A stretch of DNA of 64,000 nt from a virus: the IMG/VR virus record IMGVR_UViG_3300020477_001008, positions 62,001-126,000 of that record, one strand, 5' to 3'. Position numbers and translations under genes: made by a program. Shown in pieces: positions 1-11,354 of the stretch; the stretch's first letter is position 1; each line of letters opens with the position of its first letter. The notes under the pieces are model-generated. The model saw only the letters and a list, made by a program, of their open reading frames with translations, did no database searches and was not told the origin of the DNA.

Positions 1-3000
1 GATGTGTCAATACCATTATTTCTAGTAGCAAGTCTTACATCTTTATATGTATAAAGAGGATGTTTATTTGAACCATTAAAGAAAGTACTTGAATATGCTG
101 ATACAGTTGTTGCCGCAACAACATCATTTTCTGGTAAATCAAATACATTGTAAATTGCTTTTTTATAATTTACAGAAATTTTTGCAGTACCAGTTGTTGA
201 TCCTGTAGTTGCAAATCTAATTCTTAATGTAGCATTTGCTCTATCTGTAATTGGCGTACCAAAAGATGTTGCAACTGCATTAGTAGATAAACTTTGATTT
301 GAAAGTAAACTGTTTGGTGTTGCTGTTGTACCAATATCAAATTGTGGATTCGATCCATCAAATGCAGTATTGATTACAATTTGTACATTAGCAATTGAAT
401 CTGGTTTAATTAATTGATCTGTAAAGTCTACATATTTGTTGTCACTATCTGTGATAGTATCTTTAACAACAATACCAATTGTTGGATTATCTGAAAATTC
501 TTTTCTATAACCATAACTACCATTTTCAACATAAGCTTTATTAATTACACCCGATGATGCACTAACAACACCAGTTGCTGGTGATGTTCCTGAAATAGTC
601 ATAGTAGGTGAAACATAATTTGAACCACCTTTGTTAATTGTTAAATTTAATATTGCACCAAATGTTGAATCCCCGTATGCTGATCCAGACCTTGCTGTAA
701 CAGTATGTGATCCAGTTGTACTTGCACCTCCAGTACCACCTGTTATTTGATTTGTTGTATCAAATGTATTTGTGTGATCGTAAATGTGTAAAATTGTACT
801 TGTACCATCTGTATATACATTAATTACTTTACCAGTTGCACCTGTATTTGCCTGTGTTATAGTTTCCCCATATTGGAATGGCGTACTTGCATTTGATAAT
901 GTTGTATTAATTTGGTACGTTGGATTATTTCCTTTAAACCTAATAACAGCACTAGAACCAGCTGAATCTGATCCACCTGTTTTAATTGATACGTTACCTG
1001 GTTCACCGTAATATGCACCACCAGGATTTGTTAATGTTATTGATGTAATACCACCACTACCGTTGATTGTTGCAACTGTACCTGATGCAGATGTACCACC
1101 GTTTCCGTCAGCTTCAATTGTATCTCCAACTGAATAACCTGAACCAGCAGTTGTTACTACCATTGCTGATACCCCATCAGCAACATTGGCTACAGAAACA
1201 TTTGCATTAGCTCCACCAAAGTCTGTAAAGTTAATTGTTTTTTCAATTACTTGATCTGTTAGTGATAACTGAAATGTTTTTGTTCCATATGTAGTTGTTG
1301 TAATTGTACTTGCGTCTGCATTTTTATGATCTGGTAATACAGCTTCAAATGTAGCATTAGCAGTTGTTACTAATTTTCCAGCAGTCTCATTCATTGATAC
1401 TGTTAATGGATTAGTTGTAATAACACTTTCAATTCCGTGATTTGTATCTGTTAATCTGTATACGTTCCAGTCACCATTGTCATCTTTTGCTACCCAGGTA
1501 GTTGACCCTATAGCAACATCAGTGTTACTTGCTACGGTATTACCGTATTGTGTTTTTAAATTTGCTTTCTCTAATGCTTGGAAATTTGTATCATTAATAT
1601 GTACGTATCCAGCTGTTGGTAAATCAAATGATTCTGCTCTAGTTGGCCAAATAACATCTGATACTTTAGAGCCTGTTGGCTTTTTAGTCCAGTTTAAACT
1701 GTCATCAGCATCAATAGTAATAATATCATCAGTAATAATATCTGTAGTAACTACATTATCAATTCTTGGTAAAAATTTAACTACTTGAGGATTTGTTTTA
1801 ATTTTAGTTGGATCAAGTCTAAATTCCATAGATTGATTAATTTCTGTACCACCAAATTCACCAACTTTAAATGCATAATACTCATAAAGATTAATTTCTT
1901 GTCTTTCATTAATAATATCAGTTCTTAAAATTTTATCAACTGAGTTTCTAGAACCTTTTTGTCTTACAAATCCTTGATAGAATCTTGTTTGACTTTCATC
2001 AACAATTTCTAAGTTTTCTAAACTTTCTCTATTTTGGAATCCAATTGTATGTAACCCTGCTTTGTTTAACTGTTCATTATTAGTTGTTTTGTCAATATCT
2101 AAATATGTTGTTACATCACTTGCCGCAGTTTCAAAGTTTGATATAATACCTTTCTCAGTATTAATTAAGTATCCATTGGCTTCTAGTTTACCATTCCAAT
2201 CATTTGTTCTTAATAATGTTTGCTTTAATCTTGGCTGTCTAATAGATAGTGCTGGATCATAAATTACATCTTTAAATGTTGTTACGTTATCAAAAATTGT
2301 AATATGTTCAATCTCTCTTGCATATACATTTACAAAATATATTGGTCTTTTTTCATCGGATGTTATTTTAACTGTTGAACCATCACGTATAATTGTTGTT
2401 GTTGATGGATCAATTGGTTTACCGTCTTTATCTAATATAGAATATGAACTACCAATAACATCTTCAACACTTGCCACAACACCGTTTAGTGGTTTAAACT
2501 TAACTTTGTTTGCCGCCGGCGAAACTGCTAAAATACTTTCAGCAGGCCAATTTCCTAAACTCCAGAATAAAAATTCTTTAGCAGAATATAACCAATTATA
2601 TGTTTCTTGTATATCAGTATTAATTGAATCAAATATCCAACCTTGTGACTCTAAGTATCTACCATAGTTAACTATAAAGTCAAATACTTCTTGTTTAGTT
2701 GTAAATTCTTTTCCATATTCAACATCAACAGTTTCATTTTCTTTACTTGCTCTATAGTAAGTTACACTTGCACCACCTTCCATTGGTGGTTTAGCTACTG
2801 ATAAAAATTTAGTAGGATCAAATGAATTACCTGTAGTGTGTGCTTCTTTAACTTTGTAATATGTTCCTTCATATAAAATATAATCTCCTAAAACAAGAGA
2901 TTGGTTTGGTTGATAATAAGGAATGTCAAGATATTTTCCACCAACTTGTACAGGTACACTTGGTCCTGTTTCTAAACTTACATTAGTTCTAAAATAATTT

Positions 3001-6000
3001 TTTCCAATATCATATCCGTGTACAGACCAACCTCTAGCAGTTTTTTCAATTATAATAGCTGAGTAAGTTGCATTTTGTACTGACGGAGAAATATGTAATA
3101 AGTGATTAATATTTGTATCAGGTATGTATATGCTTGTTCTTTTTGAAGTTGGAGAATATGCTTCAGCCTGGCATTTATAAGAACCAAAGTCAATAAACGC
3201 ACCTTGTTTGTGTGCTAACTGTGGAGTAATATTTCTTATTACACCACCATACAAAATATCTGGTTTTTTATTTTGATTAATTAATCTTTCACTAATATAT
3301 TGTTGATAACCTGTACCAACAGCTATTGAAGTATTAGCTGTTTCTCTGTGAACATATACATTATTTGTATGACGCTTACCTGTATTTTTATCAAATTTTT
3401 GTAATTTGTTTATATTACTATTATCAATGTTTAATGTATCAAACATTAATTCAGTAAATTGTGTTGGCTTCATTACAAATAAAGCAGACATTAATGCAAA
3501 TGGCATAGTACTACTCATATAGAATGCTTTTTCCGCCGGTGCAATATCTCCTATTGACCAATGAAAATGTGCTTCTACTCTATTTGGCTCTCTGCTACAT
3601 AAACCAATATCTTTTGGACTTTGTAAATCACCCTGGAAGTCTACTGGTAGATATGTACTAAAACCATCTCTTCTGTATATGTTTGCTCTTTTTGTGTAAG
3701 ATAAATCTTTAAAGTTTTCTCTTCTACCATAACGTATAATTCCATTTTCAACGTCTGAAATTAATTTATTTCTTTTATCTGTTTCAGTCCAAGAATATGT
3801 ATCGTCCCACCAAGTTGGTTTAATACTAAAACCTAACATTTCCCAAGGTGTTAAATGTGGTCTATCAGTACCGTAGAATTTTTTATAAATTCCTCTCCAG
3901 TGACCAGGTGTAGCTGTATCTTTAATATTTGTAATTGATTTCCAGTTCCAAGTTCTCCAATCTGTTTCACTAACAAGTACCGGATGATTTTTCTGCCAAT
4001 TAACATCATTGAAAGTCATCCAACGATAAATGTGTGCTCTAAAGATTTGATTAAATTCTAAATATGAATAATCTTTTGTATTAAAATAATTACTAACTAA
4101 TGATTCATATGATAAAGGCGCCGTGTAATCTGGATCAATAAATTTATTTTCAATATCATTAAATATTCTTTTCTCAAGTTCTAATAATGCTCTATCTCTA
4201 TCATCATAAAATTTTAAATTTAATGAACCATCGTGTCCTTGAATAAATGTTTGTTCACCTTTATTAAAAGAATCTTTATCAACTATTTCACTAGGTATAA
4301 ACGTTTGGTATATACCAAGTTTTGATGGAGTAGGCGGAATAAACACAGGTTGCTTTTTATCAAAAAAGTCAACTCTAACTTTGTCACCTACTTCTGGTTT
4401 ATTATCTCCAATAAACACAATTCTATTATCTGTTGCATTAGTAATTACATAATCTTGATTCATTACTAAAAGCTTATCGTTATTATAAACATATAAAGAT
4501 TTTGAATCTTTATCATTTACAGGACTATATGCGTATGATGTTACTAATCCACCAGCTGACGAATCAGTTAAAACATTTTGATAATCTTGTATAGCCCAGT
4601 TTTTAGTATCTGATGACCAAGTTTTATTTGCTGTTGTTATTGTTGTAGTATTAGTTTGTTTTGCATCACCATATGAAAGCATTAAACTATAAGCCCAATT
4701 TTCATTTGGTTTTTTATTTTGATTAATTTCTGCTAAAGCTGTATCAACAAGTTTAGTATCTGTCCAAGATGTTACATCATTTCTTCTTGCTACATCTAAA
4801 ATTTTATTTAAAAATTTATACTTGAACCTTACGTAATCAGTTTCAGCTAATCTTAATGATTTAATAATATCTCTATCATCACTATTAACGTGTGATGCTA
4901 ATTTTAAGAAAGGTGCATCGTGTTGCAATATATTTTCACTTAATGTTAAATCTTGTTCTGTGTCTCTGTAGTTGTTATTTCCTAACGCCAATCCAGTTAG
5001 ACCTTTTTGATTTGCAACACCGCCTGAGAAGTGATTTAATAAATCTCCATAATCATATGTTACTACATCAGAGTTTAATGCATTATTAGTTAAATTTTTT
5101 GGTACTTCATAATAAGCTTTATATAAATCTCTTGTATCAAAGCTTTTAAATTTAACTAAAATATGATCAGTATCAATTGCTGGTGTTGTTAATTTAATAA
5201 ACTGATTTTTTTGAATTTCATAATCTGTACCTTGTAATTTTTCTTTATTATTAATAAAAACACGTACAGTATCGTCACCTGCAATAATAGATTCAAGTAA
5301 AAATAGTTCGTTGCTTACTTCATCGGCAACATCAAATTCTTGAACTAAACATTGTTTTGATTTTGTACTAACAGCCGCCCATTCGTTATTGTGTGTAGTA
5401 ACTGTACCATCAGTTAAATTGGTTACATTATTATTAACAATTCTTATACTACCACCCATACCACTATGATTTTTACAATAGTAATATAATTGATCTGGAG
5501 TACCTGCTGTAGGTGTAAACTCAATTTTCCTTTTTGTTACAGTTGCGTTATCAAATGTTGCACTATGATATACTGCTTCTGTTACTTCAATATCATTATG
5601 AAAATACTTAATGCCAGTATTATAAGAAACGCCACTTGCGTGTGATCCATTTTCAGTAATACTCATTAAGAACGGATGATAAGCATCTGAATATCCTCTA
5701 GAAGTAACTGAACTGTCATCTATATCAAAGATATATTTGTTACCTCTAATTAATATTAAATTTTGTTGTTCAATATTATCAATATAAAATTTGTTGCCTG
5801 TAGTTCCACTTGCTTTTTGTACAATTATTTTGTATTCAAATGTATCTTGCAATATATTTTTATAATCATATTTTTTATAATATTTGAAACCAGCTGGGCC
5901 ATTAGTTTCACTGTTTAAATAATTCTTAAATTGTATTGTACTTAAACTTGTATAATCTGTGTATGTTAATGGAAAGCCTAAATGTGTGTCGTTAGTTCCA

Positions 6001-7874
6001 GTACCAACTGTATAACCAAAAATTTCATTTCCTGTAAATGTTGATGAACTGTAAACACTAGTATTTCCTAAATCAATACCATTTGTATCATATAAATTAA
6101 ATTTAGGTGATTTGTTTATTCCTGTTTTTTGTTGTCCTAATTTCCATTCGTAACCAGTCCAGTAATATTCTTTACCTCCATTACTACCACCAAGTCTTAT
6201 AGTAACTTTATCATTGTCTTTTATTTTAAGTTCTGTTCCAGCATAATAAGTTGAGTCATCTAATGCTCTTAATTTAATTACACCACCTACAAATTTTACT
6301 TCATAAATTGATGACGACGCATCAAATGTACTAGACTTAACGTCCCAACCAGTGTCAGGAGTACCGTCACCGTCCTTATCGTAGTCCCAAGGATCAGTAT
6401 TTGCATCCCAGGTAACTAAATCTGTTTGCGAATTTGGATTTACAAATAAAACTTTATAACCTTCTACTAATAATATATCATCAACTCTATATGATGCTTG
6501 ATCTTCTATATCACTAATAGTTGCTGTTGATTCAAGAACATCAACAGTAGTAACGTGTTCAGAACCATAATTGTATAATTCAATATCTTTATTAAATTCA
6601 ATAATTGGTCTTTGACCTTTTCTAGCTTGTTCTAATTGAAATGATGTTTCTCTTAAGAGTGTAGTTGAATCAAAATATCCACCATCCCAGCCTCTAATAG
6701 CATCTGTTATAGAATCAAATGGATGAAACTCAGGAACTTCTTCTTGATAAGTTCTGTAATTTGTAATATTGTCTTTATGCACCCAGCCGTTTGTTCTTGA
6801 CCAAGGATTTTTATCTTTGCAACCTCTATTGATTGTAATATAATCTGCTGTAGCTACATCAGGTATAGTATCGTAACGTTCACTATCAAAACCTTTAGTA
6901 GTATCTGTTTGTGCTATTGTATCTGCTCTGTCCCAAGGTATAAATGTTTCTTTCAAAAACAATTCAGTTTCAACATCTGATGTTTCAACTAATGATATAC
7001 CTTCTTTTGAACCAACACTTTCTACAAAAACTTTTTTATCTTTATAAGTTGTACCAACTAGTGAAGAATCACTAAATTGTATTAACATACCAGAGCTGAG
7101 TGTTACACCATTGGGAGAAGTATAAGATTTTGAACCAATAATATTGTTAGGATCAACTCTATGATTGACAGTTATTTTATCTCCAGTAACAACGTTAATT
7201 GAACTGGTGGCAAATGATAAATTTAAACCTGTGGACTCATAATCGGCTGTTGCGACCCCATTAACTTCTACTATGTCATTGGGAGCGATTGAGTATGTTA
7301 ACACGAACGTTTTTGAGTTTGCAACTGACTCAAACGATTCAACCAAACCTCCTATAACAATAGCAGGTACGTTTAAATCTAAACTTGGATACCAATAGTA
7401 ATTTTCATAATTTATAAACTTATCATAATCTATTGGTGCGGAAAATGTATAATGCTTTTGTTCAAATAATCTATTTTGATCAATTGTTTTACCATTTTCA
7501 CTATCTATATAATTTAATATTTCACTATAAAAAACAGAATCTCTTAAATTTTTACTATCTGGATCTTTAATGATTCCAGCTGTTTCTAATTGATACGTTT
7601 TTCTATTTTTAATTGTTTCTGTTTTATAATTGTCTTTAGCTGGTCTATAAAATACATCAGATTTCCTACCAATGTATTCTGTAACTCTAGTATCATTTGC
7701 TTTACTAAAAGCTTGTTCAACTGTACCATCAAAGAAGTTTTTTAACTTTTCGTTTTGTAAAATTTCAGGTAAGAAACTTATAGCCTTAGCTTTATCGTCA
7801 GTTGTTGAAACTGAATTGCTAACACTTGAATTTGCATTAGATGAATTGAATTTTATTTCATCATCATAAGCCAT
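1..7874 (-). CDS. Giant baseplate/tail structural protein (gp7 position), C-terminus beyond window
   Basis: The minus-strand frame stays open from the ATG at 7872-7874 to the window edge (about 2,624 codons) with no stop at the points I translated, so the C-terminus is missing. It starts MAYDDEIKFNSS, 3 nt after the gp6 stop. T4 has the wedge protein gp7 (1,032 aa) here, so a baseplate wedge or peripheral role is likely from synteny; I see no clear gp7 sequence signature. The middle is rich in Trp/Tyr, the last several hundred codons in Gly/Thr/Ser/Asn as in beta-rich fibre proteins. A DKDGDGTPD calcium-loop-like motif is encoded near 6363-6380. It should be cotranscribed with gp25 and gp6 from the late promoter at 11798. 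Confidence 0.8.
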   Translation of the reverse strand, partial: MAYDDEIKFNSSNANSSVSNSVSTTDDKAKAISFLPEILQNEKLKNFFDGTVEQAFSKANDTRVTEYIGRKSDVFYRPAKDNYKTETIKNRKTYQLETAGIIKDPDSKNLRDSVFYSEILNYIDSENGKTIDQNRLFEQKHYTFSAPIDYDKFINYENYYWYPSLDLNVPAIVIGGLVESFESVANSKTFVLTYSIAPNDIVEVNGVATADYESTGLNLSFATSSINVVTGDKITVNHRVDPNNIIGSKSYTSPNGVTLSSGMLIQFSDSSLVGTTYKDKKVFVESVGSKEGISLVETSDVETELFLKETFIPWDRADTIAQTDTTKGFDSERYDTIPDVATADYITINRGCKDKNPWSRTNGWVHKDNITNYRTYQEEVPEFHPFDSITDAIRGWDGGYFDSTTLLRETSFQLEQARKGQRPIIEFNKDIELYNYGSEHVTTVDVLESTATISDIEDQASYRVDDILLVEGYKVLFVNPNSQTDLVTWDANTDPWDYDKDGDGTPDTGWDVKSSTFDASSSIYEVKFVGGVIKLRALDDSTYYAGTELKIKDNDKVTIRLGGSNGGKEYYWTGYEWKLGQQKTGINKSPKFNLYDTNGIDLGNTSVYSSSTFTGNEIFGYTVGTGTNDTHLGFPLTYTDYTSLSTIQFKNYLNSETNGPAGFKYYKKYDYKNILQDTFEYKIIVQKASGTTGNKFYIDNIEQQNLILIRGNKYIFDIDDSSVTSRGYSDAYHPFLMSITENGSHASGVSYNTGIKYFHNDIEVTEAVYHSATFDNATVTKRKIEFTPTAGTPDQLYYYCKNHSGMGGSIRIVNNNVTNLTDGTVTTHNNEWAAVSTKSKQCLVQEFDVADEVSNELFLLESIIAGDDTVRVFINNKEKLQGTDYEIQKNQFIKLTTPAIDTDHILVKFKSFDTRDLYKAYYEVPKNLTNNALNSDVVTYDYGDLLNHFSGGVANQKGLTGLALGNNNYRDTEQDLTLSENILQHDAPFLKLASHVNSDDRDIIKSLRLAETDYVRFKYKFLNKILDVARRNDVTSWTDTKLVDTALAEINQNKKPNENWAYSLMLSYGDAKQTNTTTITTANKTWSSDTKNWAIQDYQNVLTDSSAGGLVTSYAYSPVNDKDSKSLYVYNNDKLLVMNQDYVITNATDNRIVFIGDNKPEVGDKVRVDFFDKKQPVFIPPTPSKLGIYQTFIPSEIVDKDSFNKGEQTFIQGHDGSLNLKFYDDRDRALLELEKRIFNDIENKFIDPDYTAPLSYESLVSNYFNTKDYSYLEFNQIFRAHIYRWMTFNDVNWQKNHPVLVSETDWRTWNWKSITNIKDTATPGHWRGIYKKFYGTDRPHLTPWEMLGFSIKPTWWDDTYSWTETDKRNKLISDVENGIIRYGRRENFKDLSYTKRANIYRRDGFSTYLPVDFQGDLQSPKDIGLCSREPNRVEAHFHWSIGDIAPAEKAFYMSSTMPFALMSALFVMKPTQFTELMFDTLNIDNSNINKLQKFDKNTGKRHTNNVYVHRETANTSIAVGTGYQQYISERLINQNKKPDILYGGVIRNITPQLAHKQGAFIDFGSYKCQAEAYSPTSKRTSIYIPDTNINHLLHISPSVQNATYSAIIIEKTARGWSVHGYDIGKNYFRTNVSLETGPSVPVQVGGKYLDIPYYQPNQSLVLGDYILYEGTYYKVKEAHTTGNSFDPTKFLSVAKPPMEGGASVTYYRASKENETVDVEYGKEFTTKQEVFDFIVNYGRYLESQGWIFDSINTDIQETYNWLYSAKEFLFWSLGNWPAESILAVSPAANKVKFKPLNGVVASVEDVIGSSYSILDKDGKPIDPSTTTIIRDGSTVKITSDEKRPIYFVNVYAREIEHITIFDNVTTFKDVIYDPALSIRQPRLKQTLLRTNDWNGKLEANGYLINTEKGIISNFETAASDVTTYLDIDKTTNNEQLNKAGLHTIGFQNRESLENLEIVDESQTRFYQGFVRQKGSRNSVDKILRTDIINERQEINLYEYYAFKVGEFGGTEINQSMEFRLDPTKIKTNPQVVKFLPRIDNVVTTDIITDDIITIDADDSLNWTKKPTGSKVSDVIWPTRAESFDLPTAGYVHINDTNFQALEKANLKTQYGNTVASNTDVAIGSTTWVAKDDNGDWNVYRLTDTNHGIESVITTNPLTVSMNETAGKLVTTANATFEAVLPDHKNADASTITTTTYGTKTFQLSLTDQVIEKTINFTDFGGANANVSVANVADGVSAMVVTTAGSGYSVGDTIEADGNGGTSASGTVATINGSGGITSITLTNPGGAYYGEPGNVSIKTGGSDSAGSSAVIRFKGNNPTYQINTTLSNASTPFQYGETITQANTGATGKVINVYTDGTSTILHIYDHTNTFDTTNQITGGTGGASTTGSHTVTARSGSAYGDSTFGAILNLTINKGGSNYVSPTMTISGTSPATGVVSASSGVINKAYVENGSYGYRKEFSDNPTIGIVVKDTITDSDNKYVDFTDQLIKPDSIANVQIVINTAFDGSNPQFDIGTTATPNSLLSNQSLSTNAVATSFGTPITDRANATLRIRFATTGSTTGTAKISVNYKKAIYNVFDLPENDVVAATTVSAYSSTFFNGSNKHPLYTYKDVRLATRNNGIDT

Positions 7875-7877
7875 TTA

Positions 7878-10800
7878 TTAATTTCCCCCAGTTGATCTTA
7901 AATTTGCACCTGTTAATCCTGAAACAATCTCAACATCATCTACTGATGCAGTTGAAAAGAACAATTCATTACTTGCGGCTTTAATTTGGAATAAGTCTCC
8001 AAATTTAGCTTCAGCATCTTTTGGTACAATAACAACTGAAGAAATTTGTGTTGATAATTGTCTGTGGATGTATGCGGCTAATTCACTGTAATAAAAAGTA
8101 TCTCCAAAATCCCAATTTGTAATTCTAAAGTAAGAACTAATTGCTTTTACCACTTCAGTTTTTACTTGGTTATCCGTATAACTTGAACCTGGCATTTTAA
8201 CTACTCTAAATATAGCTTGATTTACTTCATCGGCTGTAGTACCAAATAATAATTTAAATGAAGCAGATGTATAAACTAATTGATCACTAATTGATTTATA
8301 TTTTTCTAATTCTGTTAAATTATTTTTAATTTCTTGAGATGTTGGTGCTAGTGGAAAATTAGATAACGTTCCACCTGCAGAATGCCAATTTATTACATTT
8401 GTATAGTATTCTGTTTGTAATACTATTAATTCCATAATATTTGATACACTAGGATCAATTCTTTGATCTCTTGGTGCAGAATGTCTATATTGGAAATAGA
8501 ATTTGTTTGTAGTGTTAAATGCTCTACCAATAAATGATTTGTAAATTGTAGTTCCGCTTACTCCATATCTTGTTGTATATGAACTAGCAGTACCATTTGT
8601 TAATTTAGTACCATTCAAGTAAAAGAAGTTATCACTAGTTAAGTATTCTAATCCACTATTTGTTAATGATGAAACAGCTGAAACACCTGTTGTTGTTTTG
8701 TAATATGTGTAACCATCATAATCATCATAACTTATAAAGAATATATTATTTGTATTATTAATAACATTTTCGTGAGCAATAGGATTATCAGGCATACCAT
8801 CATTGTCTGTATCCATATTTGTAAGTTTTATTTTTTTAGTATCAACAAAACCATCTGCTTCAACGTAACTATCACTAACACTAAAAGTTATTTTTTCTGT
8901 TAGTTTAGTTGTACTTGATGGGTTGCTTAATACAGCAACGTCTTTGTTAATATCTAAAAGTTCAATAGTATCTTTAACAGCTTTTCCAGTTGCACTATCA
9001 ATATTTTTATATTCAGGAACATAATAGAATCTAACTTCTTGGTCACTTTCAAATACATAATCTAATCCTCTAATTTTAAATTCATATTTTGGATTACTTG
9101 CCGAGTCAGCCGCCGGTATATAATTTGCGTGAATCAACCAAGATGTGTCAGCCGCCAATGTAGTTGCACCACCGTGTGATTGATTTTTTGTTATACCAAA
9201 ATCGTTAGTAAGGTCAATATAGTCTTCACTAATTAGATACCATTTTTCTGCTTTTGTACTTGCATCTCTATAATGATAACCAATACCAAAATCAACACCT
9301 TTTTCCATTTCTGTTTGTATTAAAGATGTTTCTGAAGTGTTTAATTTTGTTCTTAAGTTTGGAAGAATTTTTCTTACTTTTAAACCTGCTGTAATTGATT
9401 GATCTAAAACAATTGATCCAGTTGTTTCATTAGATAATACTGTACCATCATTGCTTATGCTTACCACAGTAGCCCAAGTAGTTGTAGTTGGTGTAGTATA
9501 ATCATCAACAAATTCTAGTTTAGTACCTGGTCTAATAAAACCAAGTTTCTCATCTGAGCCATTTGGATTATTATAAACTGTAATTAATTGTGCTTCATTT
9601 GGTCTACCTGTATTTGTAATTGGAGTATTACCAATATAAAAGAAACCTGTACTTGATTTTCCTGCTACAGCAAACGGTTGCCATAAAATTTTCTGCGCCG
9701 CTAAATTCATTATAAACTGATTTGCATCGTGTCCAGATTCAATAGCTGTTTTATACGTGTCAAAATAAAAATTCTGTAATTGTATTTTTTTTATTAATGG
9801 TGCTAGTACATTATCAATAATATATGTATAACTTGTTGTATCAACAATAGTACCTGTAATTTCCTCTGTACTTAAAGTAAAGTTTGGATTTTTGTATAGT
9901 ACACCATCTTCACCAAATACGTTTACACTTTTAACTGTACCAGTAGGATCATTTATATCAATATATCTTGAATGACCTATATGAGTTTTATTCAATGCTT
10001 TCATTTTTTGAATCGTAGTTGATTGTGTTAATGGAAAAATATTATAGTCTTCTGCATTAACCATTCTATCTTGTGTGTAAAAAGATTTTGGTGCATTGTT
10101 TTTAATATCTGTATCGGTTTCAGCCGCTTGTGAATTTGATACTGTACTTGATAAAGTTAAAGATATAGTTGCAGTATATTCTTGTCCAATAGAGTTTTTA
10201 TATTTGACTGCTATTTCTTTATTTTTAATTCTATCTTTTTTAAGTACTTGACCTTGTCCATTACTTGTTCTGTAATAAATTCTAAAACTTCCTTTTGGTG
10301 CATTACCAAAATTACCATCACTAAACAATACTGATACTTGGTCACTGTTTCTAGATTGTACAGCATATATGTTTCTTGTGTTTAATGCTAAACTATTATA
10401 AATTGTATTTTGACCAAATAACCCTGGCACAGATTGCCATTTCTCTGTAGGTACACCATTTGTATTAATTTTTTGCACCCAAACATCTGTATCATTTACA
10501 TCTGCTACATCTATATCAACTACTCTGTTTGGTAATGGATTTGAAAATGTATAATCTTGGAAACCTAATTCACCTTCTTTAAAATACATAAAGAATCCTG
10601 TGTCAACACTATTAAATCCTTGATTATCATTTCTGTATATAAAGTTAAAAGCTTCAGTCATATCTGGTGCTGTTTCATACAAGTATCCACTTTTATGAAT
10701 ATCTGCTTTTACAACATCAATTGATGTATTAACACCGTCAATTGTTTCTGAAAAGTTTTTAACAGCTGACTGTGTGCTTGTAGAATTTAAACTATAAATT

Positions 10801-11354
10801 TCAGTTTTAATAGAATTTAATGTAGCTGATTTATTTGGCGTACCAAATTTGTTAGTTGAATTGAAAATTGAATTACAAATTGTTAACCATTGATCATACC
10901 AATCAGCATTGTTTATATCATTCCAATTAACATAAGCATTAGTAAGTTCATTTCCTGAAGAATCTTGTAATGGTTCATTTGTTTTAATTTTTGTAATTTT
11001 TAAAAGACCTCTTGCTGGTACATTTCTTTTTGGTCTATAGTTAATTAATTTTGTTAATCTAATAATTGAATCTCTTCTTTCAGCAGTATCTAAAAAGTTT
11101 TCTCTAGAATTTAAATCTGTTCTAAAAGCTAAACTCTGTCCTAAGAAAGCAAGTAAGTCTATGATAGCAATAAATTCACTTGATGCAATATAGTCATTAA
11201 AATCTTCTGGATAATTTATTTGAATATAATTTAACATTGAGTTACGAATTGAATCGTAATCATATGCTTTGAAATCTGCTTGTGAAAATGTTCTGTAGAT
11301 TGTTTGCCAATCTTCTGCTGAAAATAAATTGTTCTGTCTAACTATCTGACTCAT
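7878..11354 (-). CDS. 6: Baseplate wedge protein gp6
   Basis: This 1,158-aa protein matches T4 gp6, the wedge subunit that forms the inner iris ring of the baseplate. The N-terminal part has the family-typical stretch SEFIAIIDLLAFLGQSLAFR followed by NSRENFLDTAERRDSIIRL (about residues 60-100). T4 gp6 is about 660 aa, so this one is greatly enlarged, as in other marine relatives. A DTDNDGMPD calcium-loop-like motif is encoded near 8794-8822. The ATG overlaps the last base of gp25, which shows tight translational coupling, and the giant structural gene follows after 3 nt. Confidence 0.93.
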   Translation of the reverse strand: MSQIVRQNNLFSAEDWQTIYRTFSQADFKAYDYDSIRNSMLNYIQINYPEDFNDYIASSEFIAIIDLLAFLGQSLAFRTDLNSRENFLDTAERRDSIIRLTKLINYRPKRNVPARGLLKITKIKTNEPLQDSSGNELTNAYVNWNDINNADWYDQWLTICNSIFNSTNKFGTPNKSATLNSIKTEIYSLNSTSTQSAVKNFSETIDGVNTSIDVVKADIHKSGYLYETAPDMTEAFNFIYRNDNQGFNSVDTGFFMYFKEGELGFQDYTFSNPLPNRVVDIDVADVNDTDVWVQKINTNGVPTEKWQSVPGLFGQNTIYNSLALNTRNIYAVQSRNSDQVSVLFSDGNFGNAPKGSFRIYYRTSNGQGQVLKKDRIKNKEIAVKYKNSIGQEYTATISLTLSSTVSNSQAAETDTDIKNNAPKSFYTQDRMVNAEDYNIFPLTQSTTIQKMKALNKTHIGHSRYIDINDPTGTVKSVNVFGEDGVLYKNPNFTLSTEEITGTIVDTTSYTYIIDNVLAPLIKKIQLQNFYFDTYKTAIESGHDANQFIMNLAAQKILWQPFAVAGKSSTGFFYIGNTPITNTGRPNEAQLITVYNNPNGSDEKLGFIRPGTKLEFVDDYTTPTTTTWATVVSISNDGTVLSNETTGSIVLDQSITAGLKVRKILPNLRTKLNTSETSLIQTEMEKGVDFGIGYHYRDASTKAEKWYLISEDYIDLTNDFGITKNQSHGGATTLAADTSWLIHANYIPAADSASNPKYEFKIRGLDYVFESDQEVRFYYVPEYKNIDSATGKAVKDTIELLDINKDVAVLSNPSSTTKLTEKITFSVSDSYVEADGFVDTKKIKLTNMDTDNDGMPDNPIAHENVINNTNNIFFISYDDYDGYTYYKTTTGVSAVSSLTNSGLEYLTSDNFFYLNGTKLTNGTASSYTTRYGVSGTTIYKSFIGRAFNTTNKFYFQYRHSAPRDQRIDPSVSNIMELIVLQTEYYTNVINWHSAGGTLSNFPLAPTSQEIKNNLTELEKYKSISDQLVYTSASFKLLFGTTADEVNQAIFRVVKMPGSSYTDNQVKTEVVKAISSYFRITNWDFGDTFYYSELAAYIHRQLSTQISSVVIVPKDAEAKFGDLFQIKAASNELFFSTASVDDVEIVSGLTGANLRSTGGN

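Noticed and set aside
784-7869. Several plus-strand ORFs of 65-103 codons
   Set aside because: They lie antisense within the giant baseplate gene, have unnatural hydrophobic composition and lack ribosome-binding sites; the minus frame is continuously open.
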